The translations under genes were made by a program, and so were the position numbers. This document shows, piece after piece, positions 24,490 to 34,153 of a stretch of 64,000 nucleotides of DNA. The notes below the pieces were generated by a model, which was not told the origin of the DNA, searched no databases, and worked only from the letters and a program-made list of their open reading frames with translations. Source of the stretch: Melioribacter sp051488685 (lineage in GTDB: Bacteria; Bacteroidota; Ignavibacteria; Ignavibacteriales; Melioribacteraceae). The DNA lies in NCBI RefSeq assembly GCF_051488685.1, contig NZ_JBPSEH010000004.1, forward strand, positions 232,516-296,515, given 5' to 3'. The stretch's first letter is position 1. Every line of letters starts with the position of its first letter.

Positions 24490-27108
24490 ATGAGCATTAC
24501 GCCGTTAATGGCTCAATATACAAGAATAAAGAAAGAATATCCTGATACAATATTGTTATTCAGGATGGGGGATTTTTACGAGACATTTGAGGAAGACGCT
24601 AAAATTGCATCGAAAGTATTAGGTATAACATTGACCAAGAGGGCTAACGGTGCAGCTGAAGATGTTCCACTTGCCGGGTTCCCACATCACGCCATCGATT
24701 CATATTTACCTAAACTTGTACGTGCAGGTTATCGAGTGGCAATTTGTGAACAGGTGGAAGACCCAAAACTTGCAAAAGGAATAGTAAAGAGGGAGGTTAT
24801 CGAAGTAGTAACTCCGGGTGTGGCATTTTCCGATAAGCTCCTCGACCATAAAAAGAATAATTACCTCTTATCGATATCAGGAGATGGAGAAAGATACGGA
24901 CTTGCATTTTGTGATATTTCGACGGGCGAATTCCAGACTTACGAAACAGATAAGAAGTATCTCCCTGAACAGCTCGGTTTGATTAATCCTGCAGAAATTT
25001 TAATTCCCAAAAAATTAAAGAATCTCCTCGAACCATTAATTGGTAAATACGCCAGAGATGCAAGAATAACTAAAATTGACGACTGGATTTACGATTTCGA
25101 TTATTGCCAGGATTTGATATTGAATCATTTTGGAATCAAAACCTTGAAAGGTTTTGGAATCGAAGAAATGGAACTTGCTGTTTCGGCTGCCGGAGCAGCT
25201 CTTTATTATCTACGCGAAACACAAAAGGCAAATCTTCCGCACATTAATCGAATCTCGGTTTATAATCCAACTGAGTATATGGTGCTCGACTATGCTACCA
25301 AACGGAACCTTGAAATTTTATTTACCATACAAAGCGGCGAACGAGAAGGCTCGCTAATATCGATTCTTGACAAAACTTCCACTTCAATGGGTGGGCGCCT
25401 TCTTAAAAGATGGATAACCACCCCATTAAAAAAACTTGAACCAATATTGAAAAGACAGAAGTGCGTAGAAGAATTTTTTACAAATAAAACTCTCAGAAAA
25501 AATCTTCGAGAAGAATTAAGTGAAATAGGCGATCTTGAAAGATTAATTGCAAAAGCATGCACTGGCAGAATCAACCCAAGAGAAATTATTAATCTTAAAA
25601 ATTCCCTCAAGAAAATTCCGATGATTAAACAACTGCTCGACCAGACGAAGGCTGAAACACTACAACAAATCAACGAAAAATTGAGTCCTCTCGAAGAGCT
25701 GGTCGGGAAAATTGAAAGCGCAATTAATGAAGATCCACCCGCCACACTCAATGACGGTGGTGTGATTAAGAAGGGATATAATCCGGAACTCGACGAATTA
25801 CGAAATCTGGCCTTCAATGCCAAAGAGTGGATTGCAAATCTTCAAAAAGAAGAAAGGCAGAAAACAGGCATAGCATCCTTGAAAGTAAGTTACAATAAAG
25901 TTTTCGGCTACTATATTGAGATTAGTCATGCAAATAAAGATAAGGTACCTTCGAATTACATAAGAAAACAGACTCTCGTTAACAGTGAACGTTATATAAC
26001 TCCTGAGCTAAAGGACTACGAAGAAAAAATTTTAAATGCCCAGGATAATATTGTCAGATTGGAGTTCGAGTTGTTCGAACAAATCAGATATCAAATCGCT
26101 GCGGCAACAGATGCAATACAAACAAATGCTCGCTTGATTGCTATGCTCGATTGTTTCATCTCGTTTGCAGAATGCGCCGAGCAATATAATTACGTAAAAC
26201 CCACAGTTGACGAGTCGGATGTTATCGAGATAGTAGATGGAAGACATCCAGTAGTTGAACAAATTTTACCACCGGGAGAAAAATTCACACCCAACAGTTG
26301 CTTCTTATCATCTTCAGAAGATCAGATCATTATTCTGACTGGTCCAAATATGGCTGGAAAATCAGTTTATTTGAGGCAGGTTGGTCTAATAGTTTTAATG
26401 GCACAAATTGGTTCTTTCGTACCAGCAAAGAAAGCGAGAATCGGAATAGTTGATAGAATATTTACACGCGTTGGAGCAAGCGATAATATTACTATGGGCG
26501 AGAGTACTTTCCTCGTCGAAATGCAAGAAGCGGCAAATATTTTAAATAATGCTACAAAGAAAAGTCTTATTCTGCTCGATGAAATTGGTAGAGGTACAAG
26601 CACTTTCGACGGGATATCGATTGCATGGGCAATTACAGAATATTTGCACGAAAATCCAGAAATAGCCTCCAAAACTTTATTTGCCACTCATTATCACGAA
26701 TTGAATGAAATGGCCGATATTTTTCCAAGAATAAAAAATTACAAAGTTGATGTCAAAGAATACGGCGATAAAGTCATTTTTCTGCATAAGGTTAAACCAG
26801 GTAGTGCGGACCACAGCTACGGTATTCAAGTTGCGCAAATGGCTGGTTTGCCAATCTATGTAACAAACCGTGCAAAAGAAATTTTACTTAATCTTGAAAG
26901 CAAGGAACTTACCCCTTATGAAGTTAAGAAAGAAAAAATTTCTCGTATGAAGAAAATCGATAGTATGCAGATTAGTCTCTTTGAAATGAAAGATGAAGAA
27001 TTGCGGAGAGAAATCGAAGATCTGCCAATCGATACAATTACGCCGATCGAAGCCTTAAACAAATTGAACGAATTAAGGAAAAAAATAAAAGAAGAGAAAA
27101 ATACATGA
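24490..27108 (+). CDS. mutS: DNA mismatch repair protein MutS
   Basis: Recognises mismatches and small loops and signals through MutL. The 872-residue length is typical of MutS1. The mismatch-binding N-terminus has the Phe-x-Glu element in FRMGDFYETFEEDA (about residues 24-37). The ATPase domain has Walker A TGPNMAGKS (about 617-625), the GASDNITMGESTFLVEM segment, Walker B LILLDEIGRGTSTFDG and the ATHYHEL switch. The C-terminal helix-turn-helix and dimerisation tail are present. The stop overlaps the DUF1684 lipoprotein start as ATGA, putting mutS at the head of a four-gene transcript with aromatic synthesis genes. Confidence 0.97.
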   Translation: MSITPLMAQYTRIKKEYPDTILLFRMGDFYETFEEDAKIASKVLGITLTKRANGAAEDVPLAGFPHHAIDSYLPKLVRAGYRVAICEQVEDPKLAKGIVKREVIEVVTPGVAFSDKLLDHKKNNYLLSISGDGERYGLAFCDISTGEFQTYETDKKYLPEQLGLINPAEILIPKKLKNLLEPLIGKYARDARITKIDDWIYDFDYCQDLILNHFGIKTLKGFGIEEMELAVSAAGAALYYLRETQKANLPHINRISVYNPTEYMVLDYATKRNLEILFTIQSGEREGSLISILDKTSTSMGGRLLKRWITTPLKKLEPILKRQKCVEEFFTNKTLRKNLREELSEIGDLERLIAKACTGRINPREIINLKNSLKKIPMIKQLLDQTKAETLQQINEKLSPLEELVGKIESAINEDPPATLNDGGVIKKGYNPELDELRNLAFNAKEWIANLQKEERQKTGIASLKVSYNKVFGYYIEISHANKDKVPSNYIRKQTLVNSERYITPELKDYEEKILNAQDNIVRLEFELFEQIRYQIAAATDAIQTNARLIAMLDCFISFAECAEQYNYVKPTVDESDVIEIVDGRHPVVEQILPPGEKFTPNSCFLSSSEDQIIILTGPNMAGKSVYLRQVGLIVLMAQIGSFVPAKKARIGIVDRIFTRVGASDNITMGESTFLVEMQEAANILNNATKKSLILLDEIGRGTSTFDGISIAWAITEYLHENPEIASKTLFATHYHELNEMADIFPRIKNYKVDVKEYGDKVIFLHKVKPGSADHSYGIQVAQMAGLPIYVTNRAKEILLNLESKELTPYEVKKEKISRMKKIDSMQISLFEMKDEELRREIEDLPIDTITPIEALNKLNELRKKIKEEKNT

Positions 27109-27710
27109 AACAACTTTATTTTATTTTGCTCGTTCTGGCTATGGCTTGTTCAGATAAATTATCGCCAGAGGAAGAAGCATATGTAAAAAAAATTGAAGAG
27201 CACCGCAAGCAAGTAAACGAATTTATGAGATCGGATCCACAATCACCGTTTAATTTCAAAAATAAAGTTGAGTATCATGAATTGAATTATTTTGACGTCA
27301 ATCCCAAATTCGTCTTCACCAGTAAACTATATGAATATCCCGAGAAAGACACAGTAATAATTTTCGGCACTAAAGGTGAGCCAAGAAAGACTGTAAAATA
27401 CGGTTATCTGAAATTTCAATATGATAATAAAGAATACAAAATAAATGTTTACGAGTCATACGGAGTCGACGGTACGAAATATTATTCTATCTGGTTCACC
27501 GATAAAACGACAAATAAAGAATCGTACGGAGTAGGCAGATATCTCGATTTTGAAAAACAGGCCAATCCGAATTATATTTACACCATTGATTTTAATCTTG
27601 CTTATAATCCGTATTGCGCATACAATCCTAACTATTCCTGTGCAATACCTTCTCGTGAAGACTATATCCCGTTGGAAATTAGGGCGGGCGAAAAAAAATT
27701 TCATAATTAA
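27105..27710 (+). CDS. DUF1684-family lipoprotein
   Basis: A 201-residue exported protein with a lipobox LAMAC (Cys15), so it is probably anchored in the envelope. DUF1684 signature elements are clear: a HELNYFDVNPKFVF-type segment, YGVGRYLDFE, and the C-terminal NLAYNPYCAYNPNYSCAIPS stretch followed by IPLEIRAGEKKF. The two cysteines in that stretch may form a disulfide in the periplasm. The function of DUF1684 proteins is not known to me. Translational coupling to mutS (ATGA) is probably a matter of compact gene packing. It is followed by AAGGAGGT for the next gene. Confidence 0.85.
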   Translation: MKQLYFILLVLAMACSDKLSPEEEAYVKKIEEHRKQVNEFMRSDPQSPFNFKNKVEYHELNYFDVNPKFVFTSKLYEYPEKDTVIIFGTKGEPRKTVKYGYLKFQYDNKEYKINVYESYGVDGTKYYSIWFTDKTTNKESYGVGRYLDFEKQANPNYIYTIDFNLAYNPYCAYNPNYSCAIPSREDYIPLEIRAGEKKFHN

Positions 27711-27716
27711 GGAGGT
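27709..27716 (+). promoter_or_regulatory. Strong Shine-Dalgarno that fixes a GTG start
   Basis: AAGGAGGT, a perfect anti-16S match, ends 8 nt before GTG at 27725. It shows that the DAHP synthase begins at this GTG. Confidence 0.85.
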
Positions 27717-27724
27717 CATTTAAC

Positions 27725-28738
27725 GTGGTTGTAATACTCGAAAAACATGCTACAAAAGAACAGATTCAAAATGTAATAAATCATCTGGAAAACTACGGTT
27801 TTAAGGTTCATATCTCCGAAGGAGCCGAAAAAACTATTATAGGTGCCATCGGTGTACAGCCTAATTTTGATATAAGAAATATTAGTATCCTCGAAGGCGT
27901 GGAAGACGTCTACAGAGTTACCACTCCGTATAAACTTGCCAGCAGGAGTTTTAAAGAAGAAAATACGATAATTAAAATTAAGGACGTGGAAATTGGGAAC
28001 GAAAAAATTGTAATGATGGCAGGTCCGTGCTCGGTTGAAAGTGAAGATCAAATTTTCAGACTGGCAGAAACTGTAGCTAGATCGGGCGCCAGAATTTTAC
28101 GAGGAGGTGCATTTAAACCAAGAACTTCTCCTTATTCGTTTCAAGGGCTGGGCATTGAAGGTCTGAAAATGATGCGTGCTGCGGCGGATAAATATAACCT
28201 GCTTGTAATTACCGAAGTTATGCAGATAAGTCATATTGAATTGATCGAACCATACACCGACATTTTTCAGGTAGGTGCACGCAATATGCAAAACTTTCCG
28301 TTGCTGAAAGAATTAGGCAATGTGAAAAAACCCGTTATGCTCAAGCGTGGTATTGCTGCTACCATAGAAGAATGGCTTATGTCTGCCGAGTATATTTTAA
28401 GCGGTGGCAATCCTGACGTAATGCTCTGCGAAAGAGGAATAAGAACATTCGAGACCTACACTCGAAACACTTTCGACCTTTCAGCAATTCCAATTGTACA
28501 TAAGAAGAGCCACTTGCCAGTTATAGCCGATCCTTCGCATGCTACTGGATTGCGTGATCAGGTGCCGCCAATGGCAAGAGCTGCTGTTGCTGCAGGTGCA
28601 GATGGATTGATGATCGAAATTCATGACGATCCAGAAAAAGCTCTTTCGGACGGTCCTCAAGCTCTGCTGCCAGATACTTTTATTAGTTTGATGAAAGAAC
28701 TCGATGCAATTGCAAAGGTAATAAATAGGTCATTTTAA
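27725..28738 (+). CDS. aroF: 3-deoxy-7-phosphoheptulonate (DAHP) synthase, type I-beta with N-terminal regulatory domain
   Basis: First step of the shikimate pathway: condenses PEP and erythrose-4-phosphate. Residues 1-75 form a small ferredoxin-like domain (VVILEKHATKEQIQNVINHL, then ...VEDVYRVTTPYKLAS) like that of Thermotoga DAHP synthase, which binds aromatic amino acids for feedback control. The barrel follows, with MMAGPCSVES, LRGGAFKPRTSPYSFQG, QVGARNMQNFPLLKE, MLKRG, CERGIRTFE, VIADPSHATG and the C-terminal DGLMIEIHDDPEKALSDGPQ, which together carry the metal and phosphate ligands. The length of 337 residues fits. It directly precedes prephenate dehydrogenase, consistent with tyrosine-linked regulation. 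Confidence 0.96.
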   Translation: MVVILEKHATKEQIQNVINHLENYGFKVHISEGAEKTIIGAIGVQPNFDIRNISILEGVEDVYRVTTPYKLASRSFKEENTIIKIKDVEIGNEKIVMMAGPCSVESEDQIFRLAETVARSGARILRGGAFKPRTSPYSFQGLGIEGLKMMRAAADKYNLLVITEVMQISHIELIEPYTDIFQVGARNMQNFPLLKELGNVKKPVMLKRGIAATIEEWLMSAEYILSGGNPDVMLCERGIRTFETYTRNTFDLSAIPIVHKKSHLPVIADPSHATGLRDQVPPMARAAVAAGADGLMIEIHDDPEKALSDGPQALLPDTFISLMKELDAIAKVINRSF

Positions 28739-28739
28739 A

Positions 28740-29828
28740 TTGCACTTTAACAATATAGCTATTCTCGGATTGGGTTTAATTGGCGGGTCGTTAGCCAAAG
28801 CAATTAAATCTGCAAATACAGATTTATCAATTTCGGCTTACGATCGGCCAATTGTTCTGGAAAAAGCATTGAAAGAAAAAGTCATCGATAGAAAACTTGA
28901 AACTATCGAAGACGCTCTGGATAACGAATTGATTTTCCTTTGCTTTCCGGTTGATAAGTCGATTGAAACTTTTAAGAATTTAATCCCGAAATTGAATGCT
29001 GGACAGGTGATATCGGATGTTTGTAGTGTAAAAGAAGTGTTTAATCAAATCTGGAATGATTGTGGAATCAGCTGTAAAGGATTTTATATTGGCGGGCATC
29101 CAATGGCGGGTAAAGAAAAAAGTGGCTTTGAACACTCCGATTCAACTTTATTCGAAAATAGCGTTTACATCTTGAGCGACACAGCGAAGAACTATCCGAT
29201 AATAGATCAATTTACTAATTTGATTCATTCCACAGGCGCACGTATTAGATTTCTAAATCCCAAGATACACGATATAATTGTGGCGGCAGTCAGCCATCTG
29301 CCGCAATTGCTCTCGGTCTCGTTGATAAACTCAGCAGTTATTAAAGACAGCGATATTAATTTCTTCGATTTTGCCGCCGGGGGATTCAGAGATATGACAC
29401 GGATAGCGGCAAGCGATTTTAATTTGTGGGAACCAATAATAAAATACAACCAGAAAAATATTTTACAGGCGATTGACAATTTTTCTTACGACTTAGCTGA
29501 ACTAAAAAATGCTATCGAAAAGGGTAATTACAAACTATTAGCTGAAAAATTCGAAAGCGCACGCAAAAAAAGAGATGAAATTCCTAAAAATACAAAGGGT
29601 TTCATCAATCCTCTTTTCGACATTTTTGTTTTTGTTAAGGATCAACCTGGAGTCTTAGCAAGAATAACAACCGCTCTTTACGAAGCGGGAATTAATATAA
29701 AAGACCTGGAATTGCTGAAAATAAGACTCGGCTCGGGTGGCACTTTCAGAATTTCATTCGAAACCCAACAAGATGCCACTAAAGCTAAAACCATTATAGA
29801 GGATCTGGGATTCGCAACTCGTTTTTAG
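28740..29828 (+). CDS. tyrA: Prephenate dehydrogenase with C-terminal ACT domain
   Basis: Oxidative decarboxylation of prephenate to 4-hydroxyphenylpyruvate in tyrosine synthesis. The NAD site ILGLGLIGGSLAKAI lies at residues 8-22, FLCFPVD and SDVCSVKE follow, and the active-site HPMAGKEKSGFEHS and AAVSHLPQLLS give the catalytic His residues. Residues about 285-362 form an ACT domain (FVFVKDQPGVLARITTAL, then EAGINIKDLE), the usual sensor for tyrosine inhibition. The only start that keeps the dinucleotide motif is TTG at 28740, one base after the aroF stop, implying coupled translation. It is the last gene of the mutS-lipoprotein-aroF-tyrA unit. Confidence 0.94.
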   Translation: MHFNNIAILGLGLIGGSLAKAIKSANTDLSISAYDRPIVLEKALKEKVIDRKLETIEDALDNELIFLCFPVDKSIETFKNLIPKLNAGQVISDVCSVKEVFNQIWNDCGISCKGFYIGGHPMAGKEKSGFEHSDSTLFENSVYILSDTAKNYPIIDQFTNLIHSTGARIRFLNPKIHDIIVAAVSHLPQLLSVSLINSAVIKDSDINFFDFAAGGFRDMTRIAASDFNLWEPIIKYNQKNILQAIDNFSYDLAELKNAIEKGNYKLLAEKFESARKKRDEIPKNTKGFINPLFDIFVFVKDQPGVLARITTALYEAGINIKDLELLKIRLGSGGTFRISFETQQDATKAKTIIEDLGFATRF

Positions 29829-29919
29829 TCATTTCGGAGGCGTTCACATCACAATTTATTCTTACGTTAATCGCAATATTTACTTATATTTTGTACAGTA
29901 AACAGATGAATAAAGAAAA

Positions 29920-32900
29920 ATGGCAAAAACAACAATAACTTCGTCTATTTTTTCGCAAAATCTAAAGAAGAATTCGTATCCCAAATACGAATTTCATGTG
30001 GCAGCAGAAATTCGTAAGAAATACGAAATCGAAGATGAATTCTTCTCGATTGAAGGCAATCTGATTTTTGCCAACTTTCATGCCGTTCGAAAATTGGTAC
30101 ATAAAATTAATGCAAAAAGAAATCCTCAGGACCATCTTCAAGCTGGCAAAGTAAATGCAGCCGCATTAATTGACGAGATTTATCACTATCTTCTCAGGAT
30201 TTATGAAGAGAGTGTTAACCCTGGGGTTCTCGAGCGTGCAGGAAATTTTATAATTAATAATATCGGCGACAACCGATATGTAAAATTATTGTTTGAATTT
30301 GTGGAATTATTTCCAACTAACGATATATTCAGAGGACGAATTAGCATCCACGATTATATCAACTCAATTACTGCCGGTAAGAAAAATACTGAAATTATAC
30401 TGGAAGAATTAATACTTCTCCATTTTGCCAATCAGAATCCAGCAAACAAAAAAATCAGAGAGTTATTCGACGACAATTATTTCAAGGATAGGGATCTTTA
30501 TCGCAAAACTATTACTTTGTTGGAAGAATTTTTCAAAGAAGAAAAGCACTTCGGTTTAGAAAACCAGGATTTATTTACTTTCTTCAAATCACCTTTTCAA
30601 TACAGTCCTGAAGATATTGAAGGTCAACTCGATTTTATAAGAGAGAAGTGGGGCGTATTGTTAAACGAAGATTTTCTGAAAAAGTTATTGCGGAGCAAGG
30701 ATTTTATTAAAGAGGAATATATTTTAGGAGGTGGACCAGGTGGAGCTCCGATTATAGCGCCTCAATTCGTTGGTGTGCCAGAAAATGCGGATATCCTTAG
30801 ACTCGGGAAATCCGGCTTTCAATACGCACTCGAAGCCAAAAAAGATTATGAAGAACCCGAGAATTTTACTGCCGATACTGATTGGATGCCTAAAGTAGTT
30901 TTGATCGCAAAAAATACTTACGTGTGGCTCGATCAATTGAGCAAAAAATATCAGAGAGCTATCAAAAGACTTGACGATATTCCAGATGAAGAACTAGAAA
31001 ACTTGCGTCGATGGGGTTTTAATGCACTCTGGTTGATCGGTATCTGGGAAAGGAGCAGTGTTTCTAAAAAGATAAAACATTTGATGGGAAATATCGACGC
31101 AATCGGATCGGCATACTCGCTCTATGATTATATAATTGCTCACGATCTTGGCGGCGAAGAAGCTTATCAAAATCTGGTCAGAAAGGCAAAACATTACGGT
31201 ATCCGTCTTGCCAGCGATATGGTGCCAAATCACACAGGAATTTATTCACGCTGGATTGTCGAGCACCCTGATTATTTTATACAGACTTCCTATCCGCCTT
31301 TTCCATCTTACAGTTTTACTGGTCCAAATCTTTCAGACGATCCAGCAATTCAAATAAGAATCGAAGATGGATACTGGGATCGTTCTGATGCTGCAGTTGT
31401 ATTCGAATGGATAAATAATAATACTGGCGAAAGACGTTATATTTATCATGGCAACGATGGTACAAATATGCCATGGAACGATACTGCTCAACTCGATATG
31501 ATTAAAGCAGAAGTGCGCGAAGCAGTAATTCAGAAAATTTTTGAAGTTGCTCGTAAATTTCCAATTATCCGTTTCGATGCGGCGATGACTTTGACCAAAA
31601 GGCATTTTTCCAGACTCTGGTATCCCGAACCAGGGAAAGGAGGCGATATCCCCTCGAGATCCGATTTTTCGATGACACAGGAAGAATTCGACAGACTCTT
31701 TCCAAAAGAATTCTGGCGAGAGGTTGTCGATAGAATTAATCAAGAGATGCCCGATACTTTACTGCTTGCCGAAGCCTTCTGGTTGATGGAAGGGTATTTC
31801 GTAAGAACTCTTGGTATGCATCGAGTTTACAATTCGGCTTTCATGCATATGCTGATGAAAGAGGAAAATGATAAATTCAGAGACTTGATTACAAACACAC
31901 TCGAGTTCGAACCGGAAATACTCAAGCGTTATGTCAACTTTATGAGTAATCCCGATGAAGAAACTGCAATAAAACAATTTGGTACAAACGATAAATATTT
32001 CGGCGTTTGCATATTAATGTCTACTTTGCCCGGTTTGCCGATGTTTGCTCACGGTCAAATTGAAGGACTGACCGAAAAATACGGTATGGAATATCAAAGA
32101 GCTTATTATAACGAATTGCCAAATCAATGGCTTATCGACAGACACGAAAGGGAAATTTTCCCTCTACTCAGAAGAAGATATTTATTCTGTAATGTTGAAA
32201 ATTTCTGGTTTTATGACTTCATTGACGACTACGGACACGTTAATGAAAATGTAATTGCTTTCACTAATCAAGAGAATGGCGAAAAAACTCTTGTGTTTTA
32301 TAATAATAAATACCAAACCACAGCGGGTAAAATTTTCAGATCCACTCCTAAATTGGTTCAACAAGGCAGCAAAAAAGAATTGCACGTCAAAACACTTACT
32401 GATGCTCTTGGCATCAAGTCTTCTAAAAATTATTATTACATTTTTAGAGAACACGTCACAAACCTTGAATATCTAAAATCCGGATATGACCTATCGATTG
32501 ACGGATTCTATATTGAACTAAAAGGATTCCAGTCCTCTGTATTTTTGGATTTCCGCGAAATTTATGACGAATTTGGCGATTGGGAGAAGCTCGAACGAAG
32601 ATTGCAGGGGAAAGGTGTACCAAGCATTTCACGAGCAATGATAGAAATGCAGCTCGAACCGATACACAATGCGTTCCTCGATATTTTTGAGGAGGATTCC
32701 ATAAAAGAATTTTATAACAATTATATCCACAGTTCGACTGAAATAAGCCGAAGTAGTGATATCTTAAAACGAAAGTTCAATAAACTAATCGATACCGTTT
32801 CTACACAATTTGAACTTGTAGCCGATACTCAATTAATTTGGAAAAATTTCGAACTTGAAATTGATGCCCTGAGATTACTCAACAGTACATTACAAAAACA

Positions 32901-33564
32901 TTTTATTGTTGATGAAAAGATCCCTAATAAAGAATTACATCAAGCTGTTATAACTAACGAGTACCGAAACTATAAGGATGATACAATCCTTTATTTAATC
33001 TGGCTCGTGGTATCGAATCTATCTTTGCTATTCGAGGACGATGGTGATTTGAATAAGAAGAATTATATAAACAAAATACTTCTCGATTCGCCTATTCGAC
33101 AATTACTAAAGAGAATCGGCAAAGGAGAATACGAGCTGCTACGTGAATTATTACTACTTAAAATTTTGCAGGATATTAATAATGGCGCAATTGAAATGTT
33201 TTGCCATAACAAGGAAAATGAAAATGAAGAGAAAGGTAAATACGGATTCAATTGTATTCTGAAGATGTTAGACGACGAGTCGGTAAAAACTTATATTGGT
33301 GTAAACGAGTATGAAGGAATAGTTTATTTCAGTAAAGAAAATTTTGAGGAGTTCCTGGACTGGCTTTTTACACTTTCATTAACGGAAAAAATAATTTTGT
33401 ATTTACTTACGGAAAATAACAAAAGCGACATTGATCAAGATTCTGAAATGAAAATAGTCGAGATTGTTAAGAAGGCTTTCAAAAATTATACTGTGATTAA
33501 AAAACTGTCAGAAGAATCCGGTTATCGCATCGAGATATTTAAAGATTTTTTGAGAAAACAATAA
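29920..33564 (+). CDS. Large cytosolic GH13 alpha-amylase-family protein
   Basis: A 1214-residue protein without signal peptide. A helical N-terminal region (about 1-300), including a glycine-rich GGGPGGAPI loop near 271, precedes a GH13 catalytic barrel (about 305-760). Region I is DMVPNHTG (Asp433-His438), region II RFDAAM with nucleophile Asp553, and region III AEAFW with acid/base Glu618. In region IV the usual NHD is SNPDEET, which keeps the third Asp (679) but replaces the His before it with Pro. After the barrel come a beta domain and about 350 residues of helical sequence of unknown role. It probably acts on intracellular alpha-glucans such as glycogen. Whether it is a hydrolase or transferase is not decided. 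No other glycogen gene is adjacent. Confidence 0.85.
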   Translation: MAKTTITSSIFSQNLKKNSYPKYEFHVAAEIRKKYEIEDEFFSIEGNLIFANFHAVRKLVHKINAKRNPQDHLQAGKVNAAALIDEIYHYLLRIYEESVNPGVLERAGNFIINNIGDNRYVKLLFEFVELFPTNDIFRGRISIHDYINSITAGKKNTEIILEELILLHFANQNPANKKIRELFDDNYFKDRDLYRKTITLLEEFFKEEKHFGLENQDLFTFFKSPFQYSPEDIEGQLDFIREKWGVLLNEDFLKKLLRSKDFIKEEYILGGGPGGAPIIAPQFVGVPENADILRLGKSGFQYALEAKKDYEEPENFTADTDWMPKVVLIAKNTYVWLDQLSKKYQRAIKRLDDIPDEELENLRRWGFNALWLIGIWERSSVSKKIKHLMGNIDAIGSAYSLYDYIIAHDLGGEEAYQNLVRKAKHYGIRLASDMVPNHTGIYSRWIVEHPDYFIQTSYPPFPSYSFTGPNLSDDPAIQIRIEDGYWDRSDAAVVFEWINNNTGERRYIYHGNDGTNMPWNDTAQLDMIKAEVREAVIQKIFEVARKFPIIRFDAAMTLTKRHFSRLWYPEPGKGGDIPSRSDFSMTQEEFDRLFPKEFWREVVDRINQEMPDTLLLAEAFWLMEGYFVRTLGMHRVYNSAFMHMLMKEENDKFRDLITNTLEFEPEILKRYVNFMSNPDEETAIKQFGTNDKYFGVCILMSTLPGLPMFAHGQIEGLTEKYGMEYQRAYYNELPNQWLIDRHEREIFPLLRRRYLFCNVENFWFYDFIDDYGHVNENVIAFTNQENGEKTLVFYNNKYQTTAGKIFRSTPKLVQQGSKKELHVKTLTDALGIKSSKNYYYIFREHVTNLEYLKSGYDLSIDGFYIELKGFQSSVFLDFREIYDEFGDWEKLERRLQGKGVPSISRAMIEMQLEPIHNAFLDIFEEDSIKEFYNNYIHSSTEISRSSDILKRKFNKLIDTVSTQFELVADTQLIWKNFELEIDALRLLNSTLQKHFIVDEKIPNKELHQAVITNEYRNYKDDTILYLIWLVVSNLSLLFEDDGDLNKKNYINKILLDSPIRQLLKRIGKGEYELLRELLLLKILQDINNGAIEMFCHNKENENEEKGKYGFNCILKMLDDESVKTYIGVNEYEGIVYFSKENFEEFLDWLFTLSLTEKIILYLLTENNKSDIDQDSEMKIVEIVKKAFKNYTVIKKLSEESGYRIEIFKDFLRKQ

Positions 33565-33591
33565 ACGGCAGAGTCATAATGACCCTGCCGT
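33565..33591. terminator. Hairpin between GH13 gene and outer-membrane barrel gene (probably bidirectional)
   Basis: ACGGCAG-A-GTCA and TGAC-C-CTGCCGT form an 11-bp stem with one mismatch and a TAA loop right after the GH13 stop. On the minus strand it is followed by TTATTGTTTT, so it best serves the minus-strand export operon, but could end both transcripts. Confidence 0.65.
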
Positions 33592-33608
33592 TACAGGGGT
33601 TGTGTGAA

Positions 33609-33625
33609 TCAGCTCAGTGAGCTGA
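33609..33625. repeat. Second hairpin at the 3' end of the export operon
   Basis: TCAGCTC, AGT, GAGCTGA: a 7-bp stem lying 2 bp beyond the stop of the minus-strand barrel gene. Together with the neighbouring hairpin it probably closes the export operon. Confidence 0.5.
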
Positions 33626-33627
33626 AC

Positions 33628-34152
33628 TTATAAATTAGGGGTTATTCTCAAACCCAAACTGTTAGTCCAACCAGAAAATTCCATACCGTTGAAATAAACT
33701 CCCAGGTCGAAGTTGACTGAAAGATTATCAATCAGTTTGTAATCGACTCCTGCACCATAGCGTGCATACAATTTAAATTTATCAGTGGAAGGTAAATTTT
33801 CATAGTCGTATTCTTTGAAGGAAGCAACAAAACCTGCAGTTACGTAAGGGAAAAGTAATTGTGTATTGAATGGTTTAACAATGGCGTTTAACGCCGTCCT
33901 ATAATTTGTCTCCTTCCCATTAAATGATTTGATATTCCCCTTTAAATATTCACCTGCAAATGCTACAGAAAATTTGGGTGTAATATCGTATCCAACTAAC
34001 AACCCGTAACCCAGTGGCGATTTTATGTCAGTAATTCCTTCATCACCAATATTGTTAAATTGGCTGAAAATAATGCCGACCGATACTCGACTTTGCGAAT
34101 AAACAGAAAACGGAATAGTAATTAATACTATTAATGTTAACAACCGTTTCAT
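33628..34152 (-). CDS. Small outer-membrane beta-barrel protein
   Basis: A 174-residue exported protein with a signal peptide (MKRLLTLIVLITIPFSVYSQ, cut after SQ) and a mature part of alternating polar and hydrophobic strands: RVSVGIIFSQ, GYGLLVGYDITPKFSVAFAG, YVTAGFVASF and YARYGAGVDYKLIDNLSVNF. It ends in a strand (SLGLRITPNL). This is the pattern of an eight-stranded OmpA/OmpW-like barrel. It is the last gene of the TetR export operon, one base after the second permease. The role in export is unknown; the barrel may be a structural or sensor protein of the outer membrane. Confidence 0.75.
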   Translation of the reverse strand: MKRLLTLIVLITIPFSVYSQSRVSVGIIFSQFNNIGDEGITDIKSPLGYGLLVGYDITPKFSVAFAGEYLKGNIKSFNGKETNYRTALNAIVKPFNTQLLFPYVTAGFVASFKEYDYENLPSTDKFKLYARYGAGVDYKLIDNLSVNFDLGVYFNGMEFSGWTNSLGLRITPNL

Positions 34153-34153
34153 T

